From Methanobrevibacter sp. (GTDB taxonomy: Archaea; Methanobacteriota; Methanobacteria; Methanobacteriales; Methanobacteriaceae): a stretch of DNA of 8,715 nucleotides. The notes beneath the pieces were generated by a model. It saw only the letters and a program-made list of their open reading frames with translations. It did not search any database and had not been told where the DNA came from. Both the position numbers and the translations under genes were made by a program. The DNA is taken from positions 1-8,715 of the forward strand of contig JADLKP010000091.1 of the NCBI GenBank assembly GCA_016838945.1. Direction: 5' to 3'. Positions within the stretch are counted from its first letter, which is position 1, and each line of letters starts with the position of its first letter. Below are positions 6,200 to 8,715 of this stretch, piece after piece.

Positions 6200-7600
6200 C
6201 TATAAATCACCATAATATTTAATGATTTTTTCTAAACTAACTCCCTCTTCCAAAGAAACCAATATCCTTTTTCCAGGATTTGTTCTTTCTTCCACATTTC
6301 TATATAACGGTTCCAAAAATATTTCTTCACCAAGACCTCTTTCCTTCAAACCCTCTGTTGCCAAATCCAAGACATCTCTTGCAAGGCCATATACCTCATC
6401 CTTATCGATTGAACTTGGCAATTCAGTTTTTATAAATAATTTACGAAGCTCTGTTATGTTATAACAATCGTGAAATATAGGAGCATAAAAAAACAGCTTT
6501 TCCAGTTCATTGGTTTTATGTTTCAAGCCCACATGAAAAGCTGCAACAGACATGGAGTCTTTGATAGGTTGAGTGCAGACACTTCTATACTCCAAAGTTC
6601 CCCTAAAAGTCAAATTGATAAATTTAAATGCCCTCAAATATTCAATATCATCTAAAGATGGTTTGAACTCAATGTTCCTATAATTTCCTTTACAATAGTA
6701 CTCTCCTTCAATAGTGTCGCTATTGAAATATTCCTTTAAAGGCATGGAAGGGAAATTAATGTAAATTCCATCACGCATTACACAATAAATGTTTAAGGAT
6801 TCAAGATAGGAAATCAATTCGCCAATATCCTCAAATTCAATATCATACATTCCGATATTATGGGGATTGATACCATGAGTGCTATACTCCCATAAATTAT
6901 CCCTAAAGCAAACATAATCTTCATTATCCCCTAAAAGGACTGAATTGGAAAACAATAATGCCTTAATAGGCTCTAGTTTGGAAAATACATTTATATTTTC
7001 AATCAACTCACCATATGGAACATCCAATTGAACTTGAGAAGCACTTGAAAACATTCCATATCCAGGGTAATCATGGAAATACATCAATGAATCTGCATAA
7101 TTGTCAGCTGACTTTAAATGATTATAAAGCATCAGATATCTTTCATTTGGAATTGGAATCTCATTATTGTATTTTCTATAAGGATTTATCCCCATGCCAC
7201 TTAAGGTATGATCATGCATTTCAAACTCTTTTTTAATGAATGCATAATACTCCCTAAATCTTTCATTGATGGTGAACAAGTCCTCTTCCTTGCCCATAGC
7301 GAATTCTATATTGTTATATGAACAGTCATAGCATACAATGTCATCATTTTCACGATTTCTTAAAGCATAAATGTTTCCATCATAATCTATGCCCTCAACT
7401 TCAAATGAATTAAAGTGATTCTTGAATGATTCAGTTACACGATGAACTATGTCAAAATCCACTGCTTCCTTATTAAGATTAATTATTGGAATTTCAATTT
7501 CAATCCCAATATACTCCTTTTTAGATTTTTTAGTGGATTCCAAAAACATTTGACAAATTTTCTCTCTTATCATTTCATCAGTAATTGCATCATCTGCCAT
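6200..7600 (-). CDS. GCS2-family glutamate-amine (glutamate-cysteine-like) ligase
   Basis: A 466-residue protein of the second glutamate-cysteine ligase family (GCS2: plant-type GCL, EgtA, YbdK, haloarchaeal GshA). Diagnostic parts are YIGIEIEIPII (30-40, with metal-binding E34 and E36), NNIEFAMG (96-103), SGMGINP (134-140), SASQVQLDV (186-194), RDNLWE (233-238) and FRGTLEYRSVCTQP (332-345). Members ligate glutamate through its gamma-carboxyl to cysteine or another amine using ATP. The protein is diverged from the typical archaeal form and its acceptor cannot be read from sequence. The start at 7600 is preceded by GGGGG (7610-7614), which can pair with the 16S tail through one G-U wobble at a 9-base spacing. 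Its TAG stop is 19 bp before the GshA-family gene, so the two ligases are almost certainly co-transcribed. Two non-orthologous ligases side by side is unusual. Confidence 0.82.
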   Translation of the reverse strand: MADDAITDEMIREKICQMFLESTKKSKKEYIGIEIEIPIINLNKEAVDFDIVHRVTESFKNHFNSFEVEGIDYDGNIYALRNRENDDIVCYDCSYNNIEFAMGKEEDLFTINERFREYYAFIKKEFEMHDHTLSGMGINPYRKYNNEIPIPNERYLMLYNHLKSADNYADSLMYFHDYPGYGMFSSASQVQLDVPYGELIENINVFSKLEPIKALLFSNSVLLGDNEDYVCFRDNLWEYSTHGINPHNIGMYDIEFEDIGELISYLESLNIYCVMRDGIYINFPSMPLKEYFNSDTIEGEYYCKGNYRNIEFKPSLDDIEYLRAFKFINLTFRGTLEYRSVCTQPIKDSMSVAAFHVGLKHKTNELEKLFFYAPIFHDCYNITELRKLFIKTELPSSIDKDEVYGLARDVLDLATEGLKERGLGEEIFLEPLYRNVEERTNPGKRILVSLEEGVSLEKIIKYYGDL

Positions 7601-7625
7601 TTAATGCAGCCCCCATTTTATTTAA

Positions 7626-7646
7626 ATTATTCCTAAATAGAATAAT
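7626..7646. promoter_or_regulatory. 7-bp inverted repeat in the leader of the GCS2-family gene
   Basis: ATTATTC (7626-7632) and GAATAAT (7640-7646) are exact reverse complements around a 7-base spacer, 26-46 bases before the GCS2-family start. It could be a dyad operator or a weak leader stem. It is short and AT-rich, so chance is possible. Confidence 0.25.
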
Positions 7647-7712
7647 ATTCCCCATTTCTAAAACATTTAATGATCTAATTTTTTAATAACTACAAATCCT
7701 CTTCAAACAAAC

Positions 7713-7723
7713 ATATTATAAAA
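7713..7723 (-). promoter_or_regulatory. Possible internal TATA box for the two ligase genes
   Basis: On the minus strand TTTTATAATAT lies about 113-123 bases before the GCS2-family start, in the 141-bp gap after the amidotransferase-like gene. This gap is far larger than the 19 bp between the ligases. A second promoter here, giving a leader of roughly 90 bases, would let the ligases be expressed without the hydrolase-like gene. No clear terminator is seen in the gap, so readthrough is also likely. Confidence 0.3.
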
Positions 7724-7741
7724 CCTTAGCTTATGAGACCA

Positions 7742-8545
7742 TTACCAAACATAATCCTCATCAGCATCAGTACTTAAAGAATTAGCAAAATTCTCAATGA
7801 ACCTGAGCTGCTCTTCGGTTTCAATATATTCAAAAGAATGGGGTTTTGCTTCAAACAATAACTCTCCATTTAAAAATGAGAGTACAGTATTTAATGGCAC
7901 CTCTTTCCAATCCTTGGAATCTAAAGCTTGAGTTGAAAAGAAAACGCTATTTTCTGTTTTCAAATAATATAATGAATCTTTATAATTTGTGTGAACATAC
8001 ATTTGCTCGCCATCATAAAATATTAAATTTAATTTATTGGATAAGGCCATGAAACTTATTAAGTCAGAGACTACTTCAAATCTCTCTTTCAAACTTAAAG
8101 GTTCTCCCTTAAAAGATTCAAAACTATTTATTAAATCAACAATAGCTAGAAGAATTCTTTCAGAATCTGTTTCCCCTTCTTCCATTGTGCTATATTTACA
8201 TAAGTCCGGACAGTCAAAAACAGTCCCATTATGGATAAGAGTCCATCTTCTACCGGAATTATCTTTTTTAACAAAAGGATGGCAATTATAGAAATCCCTA
8301 ACACCAATAGTGCCGAAACGAATGTGTGCTAAAGCAGTTTTAGAAACAATCGGATTCAATAAAATATTTCCAAGCATGATGCTGCTGCGAGCCTTTACAG
8401 GTTCTTTTAATATGCTGTATTTATCTTGATCTAAAATAGCTAATCCCCAACCATGCGGATGCTCTTCACAATGACTATAGAATTCTCTTAGATAATCATT
8501 AAGCTCTTCTTCTTTTGATGAACTGAAACCAAAGATCTCACACAT
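7742..8545 (-). CDS. Class II glutamine amidotransferase-fold hydrolase (YafJ/EgtC/DUG3 type)
   Basis: Single-domain N-terminal-nucleophile amidohydrolase of 267 residues. The mature N-terminus is Cys2 (MCEIFGF), the catalytic nucleophile exposed by Met removal. Other family motifs are HPHGWGLAI (29-37), ALAHIRFGTIG (71-81), NCHPF (87-91), RRWTLIHNGTV (99-109) and GETDSE (124-129). Size and motifs match stand-alone class II proteins such as E. coli YafJ, mycobacterial EgtC and yeast Dug3, not the long GlmS, PurF or AsnB. EgtC and Dug3 cleave gamma-glutamyl amide bonds in ergothioneine synthesis and glutathione breakdown; YafJ has no settled role. An in-frame ATG at 8563 would add six residues before Cys2 and bury the nucleophile; AGGAGGT at 8552-8558 shows the ATG at 8545 is right. 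It is first in the minus-strand unit, before two gamma-glutamyl ligases, which makes a gamma-glutamyl substrate plausible. Confidence 0.85.
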   Translation of the reverse strand: MCEIFGFSSSKEEELNDYLREFYSHCEEHPHGWGLAILDQDKYSILKEPVKARSSIMLGNILLNPIVSKTALAHIRFGTIGVRDFYNCHPFVKKDNSGRRWTLIHNGTVFDCPDLCKYSTMEEGETDSERILLAIVDLINSFESFKGEPLSLKERFEVVSDLISFMALSNKLNLIFYDGEQMYVHTNYKDSLYYLKTENSVFFSTQALDSKDWKEVPLNTVLSFLNGELLFEAKPHSFEYIETEEQLRFIENFANSLSTDADEDYVW

Positions 8546-8551
8546 TTCTTT

Positions 8552-8558
8552 ACCTCCT
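8552..8558 (-). promoter_or_regulatory. Strong AGGAGGT ribosome binding site that fixes the hydrolase start
   Basis: On the minus strand AGGAGGT ends 6 bases before the ATG at 8545. It is the strongest ribosome binding site in the window. It falls inside the longer open frame from the ATG at 8563, so that upstream ATG should not be used as the start; the result places Cys2 at the mature N-terminus. Confidence 0.85.
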
Positions 8559-8592
8559 TTCATTTTTTCTAAAACAAATCCGAAAATAATGT

Positions 8593-8608
8593 TATAACAA
8601 TTGTTATA
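8593..8608. promoter_or_regulatory. 16-bp perfect palindrome, candidate operator of the gamma-glutamyl operon
   Basis: TATAACAATTGTTATA is a perfect 16-bp palindrome. It lies 47 bases before the ATG at 8545, just downstream of a TATA-like element on the minus strand, where a bound dimeric regulator would block transcription start. The half-site TATAACAA does not match a methanogen operator known to me (for example NrpR's GGAA-N6-TTCC). The palindrome is certain; the operator role is inferred. Confidence 0.55.
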
Positions 8609-8610
8609 TT

Positions 8611-8620
8611 TTTTATATTA
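8611..8620 (-). promoter_or_regulatory. Candidate TATA box of the minus-strand operon
   Basis: The minus strand reads TAATATAAAA here, within a longer AT run beginning TTTAAATAAT. Transcription starting about 25 bases downstream would begin near 8585-8592, leaving a leader of about 40-45 bases with the AGGAGGT site. The AT-rich surroundings offer overlapping alternatives. Confidence 0.4.
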
Positions 8621-8657
8621 TTTAAATGTTTTAGTAGTAAACCAATGAAACAATAAG

Positions 8658-8698
8658 ATATACGATAACAAAAAATATACAATAATAATATACAATAA
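8658..8698. repeat. Three short ATATAC-RATAA direct repeats at the window edge
   Basis: ATATACGATAA starts at 8658 and ATATACAATAA starts at 8675 and at 8688 (spacings 17 and 13). They lie upstream of the minus-strand promoter in a 170-bp stretch without a gene (8546-8715) that runs off the window. They could be regulator half-sites or low-complexity DNA. No gene is seen between 8564 and 8715. Confidence 0.35.
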
Positions 8699-8715
8699 AA
8701 AAAATATATTAATGC

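Noticed and set aside
4738..8545. A complete ergothioneine or glutathione operon
   Set aside because: No EgtB, EgtD or glutathione synthetase is present, and neither ligase carries an ATP-grasp fusion domain. Only the ligase and hydrolase steps are represented.
8546..8563. ATG at 8563 as start of the amidotransferase-like gene
   Set aside because: It would put six residues before the catalytic cysteine, and its codons contain the AGGAGGT site of the ATG at 8545.
8658..8698. CRISPR array or origin iterons
   Set aside because: The units are only 11 bases, unevenly spaced at 17 and 13 bases, with no spacers, cas genes or Orc1/Cdc6 gene visible.
8712..8715. ATG at the right edge as start of a plus-strand gene
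   Set aside because: Only one codon is visible and no ribosome binding site precedes it.

Overview
The window looks like chromosomal DNA from an AT-rich methanogenic archaeon, most likely a Methanobrevibacter-type member of the Methanobacteriales. Four things suggest this: AT-rich intergenic DNA with archaeal TATA-like boxes, GGTGA/AGGAGGT ribosome binding sites, AGA/AGG-rich arginine codon use, and a prephenate dehydrogenase with the long C-terminal extension typical of methanogen enzymes. The genus is an inference; no rRNA or tRNA gene is present to settle it. Eight complete protein genes fill almost all of the window, in two blocks that converge near 4720-4737.

Plus-strand block (83-4719): tyrA (tyrosine biosynthesis, with a C-terminal domain resembling the FDX-ACB domain of phenylalanyl-tRNA synthetase beta); an iron-sulfur flavoprotein of the NADPH-dependent FMN reductase family; a ClC-type chloride channel/antiporter with a C-terminal TrkA_C-like domain; a small stand-alone NifX/NifB-C-like protein; and a flavoredoxin-type flavin reductase. 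The last three are closely spaced (15 and 30 bp, each with a GGTGA site) and look like one transcription unit. The first two have longer AT-rich leaders and are probably transcribed separately.

Minus-strand block (8545 down to 4738): a class II glutamine-amidotransferase-fold protein of the YafJ/EgtC/DUG3 group, then a GCS2-family glutamate-amine ligase, then a GshA-family glutamate-cysteine ligase. The two ligases are 19 bp apart. The first gene starts behind a strong AGGAGGT site and a perfect 16-bp palindrome placed between a TATA-like element and the probable transcription start. Together the three genes could make and remove gamma-glutamyl amides: two ligases from different families plus a hydrolase related to enzymes that cleave gamma-glutamyl bonds. 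No glutathione synthetase and no EgtB/EgtD are present, so this is neither a normal glutathione operon nor an ergothioneine operon. It is the most interesting element of the window. No CRISPR array, insertion sequence, tRNA or rRNA was seen, and no gene-free stretch exceeds 300 bases.
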